Below, one piece after another: positions 42,338 through 51,525 of a stretch of DNA of 64,000 nucleotides. The notes under the pieces are model-generated. The model was given only the letters and a program-made list of their open reading frames with translations, did no database searches and had not been told where the DNA came from. Every line of letters starts with the position of its first letter. The first letter of the stretch is position 1. The stretch lies in NCBI GenBank assembly GCA_030145275.1, contig JAQYVV010000008.1, positions 17,870 through 81,869 on the forward strand, written 5' to 3'. The stretch comes from Desulfurivibrionaceae bacterium. Its GTDB lineage: Bacteria; Desulfobacterota; Desulfobulbia; Desulfobulbales; VMSU01. Position numbers and translations under genes: made by a program.

Positions 42338-43219
42338 ATGATGAATACAAATAAAAAGCAGCTTGTCTGCCAATCTGTGATCGGAGAGATTACCTCTCCA
42401 TTGGGTGGGGTGAATCCATATCGCGTCACCCCTGAAGGCCGGCCAGATATTTATCCAGGGGTTGGCGGTATCACCTATAACCTCAGGATTGGTGATGGGG
42501 CCTGCGGCCTTTTTGCAGATCATGTGGAGCCTGGGGTCAGTATCAGCAATTTTACCAAAATGGGCGGCCAGGATGGGCCCAATAGGGCCTTGAATCTCTT
42601 TTCATGTGCCGGTAATCAAGCAAAGGTGGTCACAGGGGATGCGAAGGGATCTATCGGTAAGGTCACAGGGAAGCACGGAGGAATTGAACATGTTTTGCTT
42701 GATTTTTCCCCTAAAGTACTGGAAAAGTTGGTTATTGGTGACAAGATTCAGATCAAGGCCTTTGGCTGTGGTCTACAGATGACGGATTTTCCTGAAATCC
42801 GTATCTGTAATATAGACCCTGATCTTCTTGCCAAAATACCTATTCAACAACTGAAAAATGGAAAACTGGAATTTCCGGTGACCCACACCATTCCAGCTAA
42901 AATTATGGGGTCGGGGATTGGCTCTATGCACAGTCACAGCGGCGATTATGACATTCAACTTTTTGATAAGCCAACCGTGCAGGAGTTTGGTCTTGATGAT
43001 TTAAAGCTTGGAGATTTTGTTGCCATTACTGATGCAGATGCATCTTACGGCAGGATTTATAAAACAGGTGGCCTGGTCATTGGTATTGTTGTCCATTCAG
43101 ATTGTGTCTTGGCGGGACATGGGCCCGGTGTTATGGTAGTCATGAGTTCCAAAGATGGCCAGATAGTCTCAAAAATAAACAAACGGGCGAATTTGAAACA
43201 CTATTTTGCAAAAAAATAA
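42338..43219 (+). CDS. DUF4438 domain-containing protein
   Basis: 293 residues from ATG 42338 (GGAG seven bases upstream; an in-frame ATG at 42302 overlaps ychF and seems less likely). The sequence matches the conserved DUF4438 pattern as I remember it: GRPDIYPGVGGITYNLRIGD, GNQAKVVTGDAKGSIGKVTG, GIGSMHSHSGDYDIQ and GIVVHSDCVLAGHGPGVMVV. The family is mainly anaerobe-associated, and its function is unknown. No signal peptide or membrane segment. The HSHSGDYD and HGPG clusters could bind metal or nucleotide; this is speculation. Confidence 0.75.
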   Translation: MMNTNKKQLVCQSVIGEITSPLGGVNPYRVTPEGRPDIYPGVGGITYNLRIGDGACGLFADHVEPGVSISNFTKMGGQDGPNRALNLFSCAGNQAKVVTGDAKGSIGKVTGKHGGIEHVLLDFSPKVLEKLVIGDKIQIKAFGCGLQMTDFPEIRICNIDPDLLAKIPIQQLKNGKLEFPVTHTIPAKIMGSGIGSMHSHSGDYDIQLFDKPTVQEFGLDDLKLGDFVAITDADASYGRIYKTGGLVIGIVVHSDCVLAGHGPGVMVVMSSKDGQIVSKINKRANLKHYFAKK

Positions 43220-43265
43220 CTGCCGTCACGAAGTAGTCCGGCAGCTCAAAAATAAGGAAAGAGAA

Positions 43266-43820
43266 ATGCAAGAAGAAAGAGAGCGTCTGAAAAAAATTCT
43301 TTTAGAAAAATCATACAGAAAAGGAAAATTCAAACTAAGTTCAGGGCTGGAGTCCGATTTCTATGTGGACGGTAAGCAGACAACCTTGGATGCTGAGGGG
43401 TCATATCTATGTGGAAAACTCATTTATGATATTATGCAAAAATCTCCCCAGAAAATATCAGCAGTGGGCGGCATGACACTGGGAGCAGATCCCCTAGTTA
43501 CGGCAGCTTCTCTAGTCAGTTATTTGGAAAAAGCACCGATTCCTGCCTTTATTGTTCGCAAAGAGTCTAAAAAACACGGAACAGAGGCCTATATTGAGGG
43601 ACAGAGCAATATGCCAGAAGGTGGCTGGGTTGCCCTTTTGGAAGATGTTGTAACCACCGGTGGAACCCTGATTAAAGTTATTGAGCGCGTCGAAAAGCAG
43701 GGCTTTAAGGTTGGACTAATTATTACCGTTGTTGATCGGCAAGAGGGAGGTAAAGAGGCCCTGGCTGAGGCGGGATATTCAATGGAATCAATTTTTACCA
43801 GGGAAGAATTACTCGCTTAA
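43266..43820 (+). CDS. pyrE: Orotate phosphoribosyltransferase
   Basis: Makes orotidine 5'-phosphate in pyrimidine synthesis. 184 residues from ATG 43266 (AAGGA upstream; an upstream in-frame start at 43206 overlaps the preceding gene and adds an unrelated tail). KFKLSSGLESDFYVDGKQTTL, VRKESKKHGTEAYIEG (flexible loop) and the PRPP motif VALLEDVVTTGGTLIKVIE are conserved. No other pyr gene is near. Confidence 0.93.
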   Translation: MQEERERLKKILLEKSYRKGKFKLSSGLESDFYVDGKQTTLDAEGSYLCGKLIYDIMQKSPQKISAVGGMTLGADPLVTAASLVSYLEKAPIPAFIVRKESKKHGTEAYIEGQSNMPEGGWVALLEDVVTTGGTLIKVIERVEKQGFKVGLIITVVDRQEGGKEALAEAGYSMESIFTREELLA

Positions 43821-43961
43821 TCCGATAAAACCGGAAATAAGCACCTTGCCAGAGGGGATAAAGCCCTTTAAGGTTCAAAATTGTACAGGAATTTTTTTAA
43901 GTTTCTTACAATATCGACGTTTTTTAGCAGATGTTGCGGACAAAGGGTCTAAAGGTCTCTT

Positions 43962-44132
43962 ATGCAGTGTAAAAAGTGTGAAGGTAAGCTTGAAGTGGCC
44001 CGCTCTTGCTGGCGGGTCAGGATGCGTTGTTTGAAATGCGGCCATGAATATCAAATCCATGAAGTGGCTGACCGGCTTGATGCCGAAACAGAAGAGTTTC
44101 TTTCGAGGTATCCATCGATTATTTATGATTGA
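43962..44132 (+). CDS. 56-aa dual-CxxC zinc-ribbon protein
   Basis: ATG at 43962 has AAAGG seven bases upstream and opens 56 codons. The protein starts MQCKKCEGKLEVARSCWRVR and continues MRCLKCGHEYQIHEVADRLD; C3-x2-C6 and C23-x2-C26 make a small zinc ribbon, followed by an acidic helix and the end PSIIYD. It resembles, from memory, small dual-CXXC proteins of deltaproteobacteria, some members of which carry selenocysteine; none does here. A family A repeat begins six bases after its stop. Function unknown; metal binding or redox are possible. Confidence 0.72.
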   Translation: MQCKKCEGKLEVARSCWRVRMRCLKCGHEYQIHEVADRLDAETEEFLSRYPSIIYD

Positions 44133-44138
44133 TGATCT

Positions 44139-44292
44139 GTAAGCGCTCCATGAACACCCCGCTGCACGTGATCGAACCCCGTGATATACAGGGAGTATAA
44201 TCACGTGGCTCGATCACGCACATCGGGACGCCCCTGAAACGCTTACGAACTCGGGTTTATGCCATCTTTGGTGTACTTAATTGATCGCTAAC
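44139..44292. repeat. Family A palindromic repeat, copy A2
   Basis: Starts GTAAGCGCTCCATGAACACC six bases after the zinc-ribbon gene stop. The hairpin GTGATCGAACCCCGTGAT / ATCACGTGGCTCGATCAC and the outer GGGGCGTCC/GGACGCCCC-like segments match A1 in reverse. It ends GATCGCTAAC. Identity to A1 is high through the full 155 bp by eye. Confidence 0.82.
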
Positions 44293-44314
44293 GATGATCT
44301 TACTGTATCTTCCC

Positions 44315-46309
44315 TTATCCCCACTCCAAACGCAGGACGCCGTCAAGTGCCTGGACTTTGGCAATTTTCACCATAATAGTATCTCCTGGCCCAGCTGAAA
44401 CTGCCTGGCTGGGTGGAAGTTCCCCCTCCAAGAGAAAATCCGTCAGAACGATCCGCACCTTTTTGTCATTTCGTGCTAGAATAAAGGCTGGCCGGAGTTC
44501 GTTAACATGGGTTTCCAGATGTTTAAGAATCCAATAACGATGCCGAGATTGACTTACATGGTTGGCTTTGGAAGTGGCAGCCAGTAAATCTGCAGACAAA
44601 ATATTTAAATCTTTTGTTGAATAATACGACCCTTTTTGTTGCAGGATTTCAGTTAGCTGGATTTGCATAGCCAGATCGAGCATCCTTCTGATGGGCGATG
44701 TCATTGTGGTGTATTGCTCAACACCGACTCCAGAATGACGTTTTGCTTTTGTACTGAGTATTCCCCTGGATAGATGCCGGCGTTGCCTGAAATTAATATA
44801 TAGATCATCCTGGGGCATTGTGAACAACCTTTTCTGAGGAGGGGCTTGACTTCGAAAAAGTCCAGGTTCTTGTCTGACTGCGAGGTACTCTGCCCCCAGG
44901 CTGTTTGCCAAGACCATGAACTCTGAGACCATGACTCTCATTTTGGTTTCCGTGTCCATGAGTTTTATGGAAACTGAGTCGTTATTTTCAATTTGAATGG
45001 CTACATCGGGGATAGGAATGACTAATGCCCCGGACTCTATTCTATTTTTTCTTAAATTTTCACTGAGCTTCACCAGATCGTGTAGCTCACCGTCTTGTTT
45101 GTAAAGCTCTTCGGCCCCTTGATAGGTGAGTTGTCTGGTAACCTTGACAACACTTCTGACTATTTTATGAGATAGTATCGCCCCCTCGGGTGAGATCTCG
45201 ACGAGAAATGACACGGCCGGTCTGTCTTTTCCCTGAACCAGGCTGAAAATGTTTTCAGATAGGTCATGGGGAAGCATGGGCACCGTTCCATCGGCGAAAT
45301 AGAGGGACGTTGTCCGTTCAAGGGAGGCTTTGTAAAGTGGCGTGCCTGGTTTGAGATAATGGCTCACGTCAGAAATGTGAATTCCCACCAAGAAATTATC
45401 TCCCTTTTTTTCTATATGCAGGGCATCGTCAAAATCTTTGGTTCCAGGTCCGTCAATGGTCAAAAGAGGAAGTTCTCTGAAGTCTCTGCGCGCTTGGCTA
45501 CAGAGATTGTCCCCATCAAGTTCTTTGAGTTCGGCTGCTTGCTCCAGGCATTCTTGGGGGAATTCCACCGGGATTTTGGAACGCAGCAGAGCAATATTTT
45601 CGTTTTTATCCCAAATACCGGCCTTGACCATAATATGGAAAGGATCGTGGGGTGCTGTCAGTTTCGATTCCTTTAGCAGGCTGCGGGCGGTCTCAAAATC
45701 ATCAGCTTCGGCTTCAAAGAGATAATAATCTTTAATAAGTTCCAGGCAGTGCTCTTTGTCCGGCCAGTTCGGAAGGTCTTTGTCTTGCATGAGCAGGGCC
45801 AGGCTGCTGGCACCATTCTTTAAGAGGAGTTCTTTTCGCTCTCTTTCGGACTCTTGGTTCAGGAGTTGCTCAACCACCTCTGCTGAGTGGGCATGTATGT
45901 TCCCGTCTTTATATTTAAAATATAGTCTGTCTTTGAAGATGGCCCTGAGAAAGGCCGCTTCATGGTTGTCGGTGGCTAATTCTCCAAAGCAAAGTTCGGT
46001 GAGAAAGCGTGTTGGAAAGGAGAGGGGGCTTGATTCACTGGCAAGCTGCCATACCTCTTCAAGAGAGACTGGCAGTTCTAAGGCTTGACGGGTCTGGGAA
46101 ATTTCAGCTAGGATTGCCAATGTTTCCTGGCGCGATGAAACGTTAACGAAAGCCTGGGATGTGCAGTGAACTACCCTTGCCTGGGGTAGGCTGACTTCTC
46201 TCCCGTTTTGATTCAGGAGACGGAGACGTTTACCAGTATCAGCTACTACAGCCGCACAGATAAATTTCCCATGTTCTACGTATTCAATAATTTTTCCAGG
46301 GGTTGTCAT
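44315..46309 (-). CDS. RNB-domain exoribonuclease (RNase II/R family)
   Basis: 664 residues. The RNB catalytic core (about 275-580) shows LLTIDGPGTKDFDDALHI with the metal-binding aspartates, GIHISDVSHYLKPG, RTTSLYFADGTVPMLP and the end block YTTMTSPIRRMLDL. The N-terminal part (about 1-270) is unlike the cold-shock domains of classical RNase R and appears helical; the C-terminus is S1-like (GDTIMVKIAKVQALDGVL). It degrades RNA 3' to 5'. The domain arrangement fits the VacB/RNase II-related group of deltaproteobacteria and cyanobacteria rather than E. coli RNase R. Confidence 0.87.
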   Translation of the reverse strand: MTTPGKIIEYVEHGKFICAAVVADTGKRLRLLNQNGREVSLPQARVVHCTSQAFVNVSSRQETLAILAEISQTRQALELPVSLEEVWQLASESSPLSFPTRFLTELCFGELATDNHEAAFLRAIFKDRLYFKYKDGNIHAHSAEVVEQLLNQESERERKELLLKNGASSLALLMQDKDLPNWPDKEHCLELIKDYYLFEAEADDFETARSLLKESKLTAPHDPFHIMVKAGIWDKNENIALLRSKIPVEFPQECLEQAAELKELDGDNLCSQARRDFRELPLLTIDGPGTKDFDDALHIEKKGDNFLVGIHISDVSHYLKPGTPLYKASLERTTSLYFADGTVPMLPHDLSENIFSLVQGKDRPAVSFLVEISPEGAILSHKIVRSVVKVTRQLTYQGAEELYKQDGELHDLVKLSENLRKNRIESGALVIPIPDVAIQIENNDSVSIKLMDTETKMRVMVSEFMVLANSLGAEYLAVRQEPGLFRSQAPPQKRLFTMPQDDLYINFRQRRHLSRGILSTKAKRHSGVGVEQYTTMTSPIRRMLDLAMQIQLTEILQQKGSYYSTKDLNILSADLLAATSKANHVSQSRHRYWILKHLETHVNELRPAFILARNDKKVRIVLTDFLLEGELPPSQAVSAGPGDTIMVKIAKVQALDGVLRLEWG

Positions 46310-46553
46310 ACAATATTCCTGTTAATATATTTAAACCTGATTGGCTAGCATCATATCGTTGTGATAAAATCGCCTGGTCCAGGTTTAATAATTGACAATT
46401 GGTATTTATCCAGTATGACTTGTGAGGCATACGGACTCGCACTGAATTTCAGTGTGAGCAGGTAAACCAACCGGGGAAGAAGCTCCGGTTTCGGTCAAGA
46501 TAAAGATAAGATGAGTCGGATTACGCGATACAGCATAAAAGGCAAGTAACATA

Positions 46554-47456
46554 ATGAATTTTGAAGAAAATGAAACCATAAAATCAGGAATGGTGGCCTT
46601 AGTTGGACTTCCAAATGTTGGGAAATCTACTTTGCTAAATTGTCTTCTCGGGCAAAAAATATCAATTGTTTCATCAAAGCCTCAGACCACTCGAAACCGG
46701 ATATTGGGAATCGTTAATGGAGATGGGTATCAGATAGTCATACTTGATACTCCCGGGTTGCATGAAGCCTCAAGCGAACTGAACCGGGAAATGGTCAGAT
46801 TGGCCATGGAGAGCTTAAAGGAGGTTGAAGTTGTTCTTTTTATGGTTGATGCTTCAACTCCAATTCATAAAAAAGATCCCCCACCCACCCGTTATCTCAA
46901 AGGGGTAAAAACTCCGGCTTTACTTCTACTGAATAAAGTGGATTTGCTAGATAAGCAGAAAGTATTGCCTTTGATAGAGCATTATGGGAAATTACATGAT
47001 TTTCAGGCCGTAATTCCTATCTCTGCTCTCAAAAAAGATGGAACCGATCTTCTGATCAAAGAGTTGGTTCAGCTTTTGCCGAATGGGCCGAGGTTGTACC
47101 CTGACGACATTCCCACGGATTCAACTGAACGTTTTATAGTCGGGGAAATTATTCGCGAAAAACTTTTTCTCTCCACAGGGCAGGAAATTCCATACTCCTC
47201 TGCTGTTATGGTGGACTCATTTAAGGAACGAGAAGATGGTAATCTGACAACAATTCATGCGACTATCTTTATTGAAAGAGACTCACAAAAAGGCATAGTT
47301 ATTGGGAAAAAAGGCAGCAAACTACAAGAAATAGGAAGGGCAGCCAGGAAAGATATTGAAGTACTTCTGGGACAAAAGGTTCTATTGAAACTGTGGGTCA
47401 AAGTAAAGAAAAATTGGACAAAGAATAGCAGCTTCCTAAGAGAACTCGGGTTTTAG
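46554..47456 (+). CDS. era: GTPase Era
   Basis: Assembles the 30S subunit by binding the 3' end of 16S rRNA. 300 residues: G1 GLPNVGKSTLLN (about 18-29), G2 SSKPQTTRNRILG, G3 DTPGLHEA, G4 NKVD, and the C-terminal KH domain with IVIGKKGSKLQEIGRAAR. The end WVKVKKNWTKNSSFLRELGF is the Era signature. Length normal. A hairpin with 12-bp arms straddles its stop codon (47427-47473). The upstream 244 bp contain two small dyads (near 46440-46456 and 46471-46490). Confidence 0.96.
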   Translation: MNFEENETIKSGMVALVGLPNVGKSTLLNCLLGQKISIVSSKPQTTRNRILGIVNGDGYQIVILDTPGLHEASSELNREMVRLAMESLKEVEVVLFMVDASTPIHKKDPPPTRYLKGVKTPALLLLNKVDLLDKQKVLPLIEHYGKLHDFQAVIPISALKKDGTDLLIKELVQLLPNGPRLYPDDIPTDSTERFIVGEIIREKLFLSTGQEIPYSSAVMVDSFKEREDGNLTTIHATIFIERDSQKGIVIGKKGSKLQEIGRAARKDIEVLLGQKVLLKLWVKVKKNWTKNSSFLRELGF

Positions 47457-47473
47457 GTGTCTAGGAAGCTGCT
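47427..47473. terminator. Hairpin straddling the era stop codon
   Basis: AGCAGCTTCCTA (47427-47438) and TAGGAAGCTGCT (47462-47473) are perfectly complementary, with the end of era and its TAG between them. No T-run follows. The arrangement repeats that of the DUF374 gene at 17686. Confidence 0.55.
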
Positions 47474-47512
47474 GGTTATTCAAACTCTCTGGTTTCGCAG
47501 AGCACATTTTTT

Positions 47513-47851
47513 TTATGCAGTCTCGTCAAGTCTGGATTTTTGCATCGCCTGATTACCTGTGGCGGTTAATTCCTCGTTTGTCTGTTCGTTTTGCCCTTTC
47601 TTTTCTGCTTCAACAATGTCGTTGAGCCGGTCTTGGGCTGCAGATTGTTCAGGGGCATTCACCGCTCTTGAGGTTTCTAAAGTGGCGGTTGATACATTGT
47701 TCACAACCGCTGGGCCTACCTCGCTGGTTTTTCCAGCCTCAGGAATCCCTTGGTCAGCCAAGTTTGGTTCTTTGGTCATACTCATCTGTACTTCTTGCTC
47801 CGATTTGCCAGTATTGGCTGCTGTCGCAACATTTGTAGGGTCAATAACCAT
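47513..47851 (-). CDS. Uncharacterised low-complexity 112-aa protein
   Basis: No family recognised. A strong AGGAGG precedes ATG 47851. The composition is rich in Ala, Glu, Asn, Gln, Thr and Ser with no cysteine, Trp or long hydrophobic segment, suggesting a soluble, largely disordered protein. It lies alone between era and gltX. The clear ribosome-binding site and the absence of an alternative overlapping gene support it. Confidence 0.6.
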   Translation of the reverse strand: MVIDPTNVATAANTGKSEQEVQMSMTKEPNLADQGIPEAGKTSEVGPAVVNNVSTATLETSRAVNAPEQSAAQDRLNDIVEAEKKGQNEQTNEELTATGNQAMQKSRLDETA

Positions 47852-47930
47852 AGTTTAACCTCCTAGTTTTTTTCTTCCCTCATTATATCATATAAAAAGA
47901 TGCGGGACAAATAAATCTTGTCCATGTAGC

Positions 47931-48080
47931 GTGATTGGGTGTTGTTGTGGAAAGGAAAAAGATGTATTATGGCCGTTTTTCTGGATTAACAGGCCCGGTT
48001 TACAGGGCATACACTTTCCTTTTTGCAAGGGAACCGTAAGGGGCGCGGATTGTCTTTTCTGTGAATTTTTACGGATATAG
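47931..48080 (+). CDS. Possible 49-aa cysteine-rich ORF before gltX
   Basis: GTG at 47931 opens 49 codons ending at TAG 48078-48080, 11 bp before gltX. The protein has CCC at residues 4-6 and HFPFCKGTVRGADCLFCEF near the end. The latter recalls, loosely, the Cysteine-rich small domain pattern FPCHK...FNCLFCYCPLY. There is no strong ribosome-binding site. It could be a degenerate relic, a real tiny protein or chance. Confidence 0.22.
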   Translation: MIGCCCGKEKDVLWPFFWINRPGLQGIHFPFCKGTVRGADCLFCEFLRI

Positions 48081-48091
48081 AGGAGAATATA

Positions 48092-49573
48092 ATGACAGAT
48101 GTACGAGTACGATTTCCACCCAGTCCCACCGGATATCTACATATCGGAGGGGCGAGGACTGCTCTTTATAATTGGCTGTTTGCCAAGAAACATAATGGTA
48201 AACTAATTCTGCGTATCGAAGATACCGATGCGGACAGGTCAACACAAGAGTCTATTGATGGTATAATTGAAGGGTTGAATTGGTTGGGGATAACCTGGGA
48301 TGAAGGCCCATATTTTCAGACAGAATTTGCAGATGAGCATGTAGCTTGTGCCCAGAAGCTTCTTGATGAAGGAAAGGCATATAAGTGTTTTTGCAGTAAA
48401 GAGGAACTTGAAGAAAAACGGGAATTGGCCCAGGCCGAGAAAAAAGATTATCAATACAATGGCCCGTGTCGTAATCTTAGCACTGAAGAGGTAGCTGAAA
48501 AAGAGGCCGGTGGCCTCCCTTATGTGATTCGCTTCAAAACTCCGAAAATGGATGGGGTTGTCGATTTTGACGATAAGGTTCTTGGTAATGTGGCTCGTAC
48601 CTACGATGATATTGAAGATTTTGTTATAGTTCGCTCTAACGGCAAACCGCTTTACCTTCTCTGTAACGTGGTTGATGACATACGTGACCGGATAAGCCAT
48701 GTTATCAGAGGCCAAGACCATTTAGGAAATACGGCCCGACAGATTCTTATTTACCGGGCTTTGGGTGCAGAAGTTCCTGAATTTGCTCACATGCCACTTA
48801 CCCTTGACCTAAAAAAGGCCAAAATTTCCAAGAGAAGTCATGGTGAAATTGTTGCAGTGCAATTTTATAAGGCAAATGGCTTTCTCCCCTGGGCCTTGTG
48901 TAACTTTTTGGTTCTCCTCGGATGGTCCACTTCAGATGACCAGGAAATCTTTTCAAGGGAGGAGTTGATTGATTGTTTTACCCTTGAAAGAATTAACCAT
49001 TCCAATTCAATTTTTAATTATCGAAAAGATGACCCGAAATTTTTTACGGATCCAAAAGCTATTAGCATTAATGAACATTATCTGCGCACCGTTCCAATCG
49101 AAGAGATATATCTTCTTGTAAAGAGTGATTTGCAGGAACAAGGATTGTGGAGTGATGACTATGATGGAGATAAAAAAGAGTGGTTTTTGCACACAATTGA
49201 CCTTATCCGCAGCCGCTTCCATACAATAAAAGATTTTGCTGTATTAGGCCGGGCCTACTTTGACGATGACTATGAGTTTGAAGAAAAAGCAGTCAGGAAA
49301 AACATTCTCAAACATGAAGGACTCAAAGAGTGGTTTCCTGTTTTGGCCGATCGGTTTGCAGCCTTGCCGGAGTACAATAAGGATACTGCCGAAGAGGCCA
49401 TTCGTGGCTATGCCACTGAACTAGAGATCAAACCTGGAGTATTGATTAATGGGGCGAGGACTATTCTTACCGGACGTTTGGCTGGTCCCGGGATGTTTGA
49501 TGTTCTTGAGGTTCTGGGACAAGAAAGGGTGGCACGAAGGTTAAGAGATGTCGCAAAATTGTACGATGTCTGA
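48092..49573 (+). CDS. gltX: Glutamyl-tRNA synthetase
   Basis: 493-residue class I synthetase charging tRNA-Glu. RFPPSPTGYLHIGGARTALYNWL carries the HIGH motif (quoted in part) and KKAKISKRSHG the KMSKS equivalent (ISKRS). The C-terminal anticodon domain is helical, of the bacterial discriminating or non-discriminating type; with glnS present next to it, a discriminating enzyme is likely. AGGAG precedes the ATG. The glnS gene follows after 72 bp. Confidence 0.96.
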   Translation: MTDVRVRFPPSPTGYLHIGGARTALYNWLFAKKHNGKLILRIEDTDADRSTQESIDGIIEGLNWLGITWDEGPYFQTEFADEHVACAQKLLDEGKAYKCFCSKEELEEKRELAQAEKKDYQYNGPCRNLSTEEVAEKEAGGLPYVIRFKTPKMDGVVDFDDKVLGNVARTYDDIEDFVIVRSNGKPLYLLCNVVDDIRDRISHVIRGQDHLGNTARQILIYRALGAEVPEFAHMPLTLDLKKAKISKRSHGEIVAVQFYKANGFLPWALCNFLVLLGWSTSDDQEIFSREELIDCFTLERINHSNSIFNYRKDDPKFFTDPKAISINEHYLRTVPIEEIYLLVKSDLQEQGLWSDDYDGDKKEWFLHTIDLIRSRFHTIKDFAVLGRAYFDDDYEFEEKAVRKNILKHEGLKEWFPVLADRFAALPEYNKDTAEEAIRGYATELEIKPGVLINGARTILTGRLAGPGMFDVLEVLGQERVARRLRDVAKLYDV

Positions 49574-49645
49574 GAGAACGTTTTTTGTTAGGTAAAGATG
49601 AGAGCGCATTTGTGCATTGAATATAAAAAAATTGATTATTGAAAG

Positions 49646-51337
49646 ATGATAGAACAAGAAAAAAAACCATTAGATTTTATCCGCAGTATCATAGCTGAAG
49701 ATGTAAAAAACAAGAAGAATGATGGCCGGGTGGTTACCCGCTTTCCACCCGAACCAAACGGTTTTTTGCACATAGGTCACGCGAAATCAATTTGTCTAAA
49801 TTTTGGTGTAGCCCAAGAAAATAATGGTGTTTGTCATCTGCGCTTCGATGATACAAATCCAGCCAAGGAAGAGACAGAGTACGTCGAATCAATAAAAGAG
49901 GATGTGCAATGGCTCGGTTTTGAATGGCAGGATAAAGAATTTTATGCCTCCGATTATTTTGACAGGCTTTATGAATATGCCGTCAAGCTGATCGAGATTG
50001 GCAAGGCATACGTCTGCAGCCTGAATGCTGAAGAGGTTAGGGAATACCGAGGAACACTGACAGAAGCAGGGAAAAAAAGTCCATATCGGCAACGCTCCGT
50101 CGAGGAAAATCTGGACCTTTTTCAAAGGATGCGAGCCGGTGAATTTGCAGACGGAGCCCATATTCTACGGGCCAAGATCGATATGGCTTCTCCAATTGTG
50201 GTCATGCGAGATCCTGCTCTTTTCAGAATCAAGAAGGTTTCCCACCACCGAACAGGCGATAGCTGGTGCATCTATCCAATGTATGATTTTGCCCATTGTC
50301 TCTCTGACTCTATTGAGGGGATCACCCACTCTTTATGTACCTTGGAATTTGCAAACCACCGACCGTTGTACGACTGGATTCTCGATGCATTGCAGACAAA
50401 ATCCCATCCGCAACAGATTGAATTTTCAAGGCTTAATCTGACCTATACGGTTATGAGTAAAAGAAAGCTTTTGCAGTTAGTGCAAGAAGGGCATGTTGAT
50501 GGCTGGAATGACCCTAGGATGCTTACTGTTTCTGGCTTGCGAAGAAGAGGTTATACACCTGCCGCCATTCGAAATTTCTGTGAGTTGATCGGGGTGAGCA
50601 AAAAAGATAGTCGTATAGATATGGGAGTGCTGGAAAATTGTGTCCGGGAAGATTTGAATGATCCCGCTCCCCGTGTTATGGGGGTCTTAAAGCCTTTGAA
50701 GGTAGTGTTGACTAATTATCCAGATGATCTGGTGGAGGAGATGGAAGGGCATAATCATCCGAAAAACCCTGATATGGGCACCAGAAAGTTGCCATTTTCC
50801 AAAGAACTGTATATTGAGCAAGATGATTTCATGGAAGACCCCCCTAAGAAATTTTTCAGGTTGGGCATCGGACGTGAAGTGCGTTTAAGATACGCATATT
50901 TTATCCGCTGTGAAAGCGTTGTAAAAGATGAAACAACAGGGGAGATCATTGAAGTTCATTGTACCTATGATCCGGCAACGCGGGGAGGATCCTCCCCGGA
51001 TGGCCGAAAGGTGAAAGGGACAATTCATTGGGTTTCGGCCAAACATGCTGTCAAAGCAGAAGTGCGGCTATACGATCGGCTCTTTAACCAGGAAGATCCG
51101 GAGGCTGATAAAGAGGTTGATTTCAAGAACTTTCTAAATCCAGACTCTTTGACCGTTTTGTCTGGAAGTATGCTTGAGTCTTGTCTGGCCTCAGCAGACC
51201 CGCAGGTTCGATATCAGTTTGAGAGACAAGGCTATTTCTGTTTGGATCCGGTTGACTCACAGGCAGATCAGCTTGTTTTTAACCGAATTGTCAACCTGCG
51301 GGACACTTGGGCGAAGGTGAGACAGGGTAAAAGATGA
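49646..51337 (+). CDS. glnS: Glutaminyl-tRNA synthetase
   Basis: 563-residue class I synthetase charging tRNA-Gln directly. [18 protein letters not shown] has the HIGH motif, [11 protein letters not shown] the KMSKS motif, and the two beta-barrel anticodon domains occupy about 345-550. Presence of GlnRS means this organism need not rely on the GatCAB transamidation route for Gln-tRNA. The neighbouring gltX gene is a natural pair. Length normal. Confidence 0.96.
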   Translation: MIEQEKKPLDFIRSIIAEDVKNKKNDGRVVTRFPPEPNGFLHIGHAKSICLNFGVAQENNGVCHLRFDDTNPAKEETEYVESIKEDVQWLGFEWQDKEFYASDYFDRLYEYAVKLIEIGKAYVCSLNAEEVREYRGTLTEAGKKSPYRQRSVEENLDLFQRMRAGEFADGAHILRAKIDMASPIVVMRDPALFRIKKVSHHRTGDSWCIYPMYDFAHCLSDSIEGITHSLCTLEFANHRPLYDWILDALQTKSHPQQIEFSRLNLTYTVMSKRKLLQLVQEGHVDGWNDPRMLTVSGLRRRGYTPAAIRNFCELIGVSKKDSRIDMGVLENCVREDLNDPAPRVMGVLKPLKVVLTNYPDDLVEEMEGHNHPKNPDMGTRKLPFSKELYIEQDDFMEDPPKKFFRLGIGREVRLRYAYFIRCESVVKDETTGEIIEVHCTYDPATRGGSSPDGRKVKGTIHWVSAKHAVKAEVRLYDRLFNQEDPEADKEVDFKNFLNPDSLTVLSGSMLESCLASADPQVRYQFERQGYFCLDPVDSQADQLVFNRIVNLRDTWAKVRQGKR

Positions 51338-51342
51338 GACAA

Positions 51343-51476
51343 GTTAAATGTTGAAAGTTGAAAGATGAAAGATGAAAGGTGTCTCAATCCTTTTGCTTTA
51401 TTATCTATTGTTCCCCACAAAAAAATATATATATTTACTCGTCATTCAGGCCAACTACATGTCTTAATGACGAGTA
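51343..51476. other. Short repeats and hairpin between glnS and fbp
   Basis: GTTGAAAGTTGAAAGATG-type repeats (51343-51379) follow the glnS stop. Then TACTCGTCATT (51436-51446) pairs with AATGACGAGTA (51466-51476). The two genes converge here; the hairpin could end both transcripts. Confidence 0.55.
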
Positions 51477-51525
51477 ATGCCCCTGTATATTTTTTCCGCA
51501 ATTCTCTGTCCAGGTATTACTGAAT

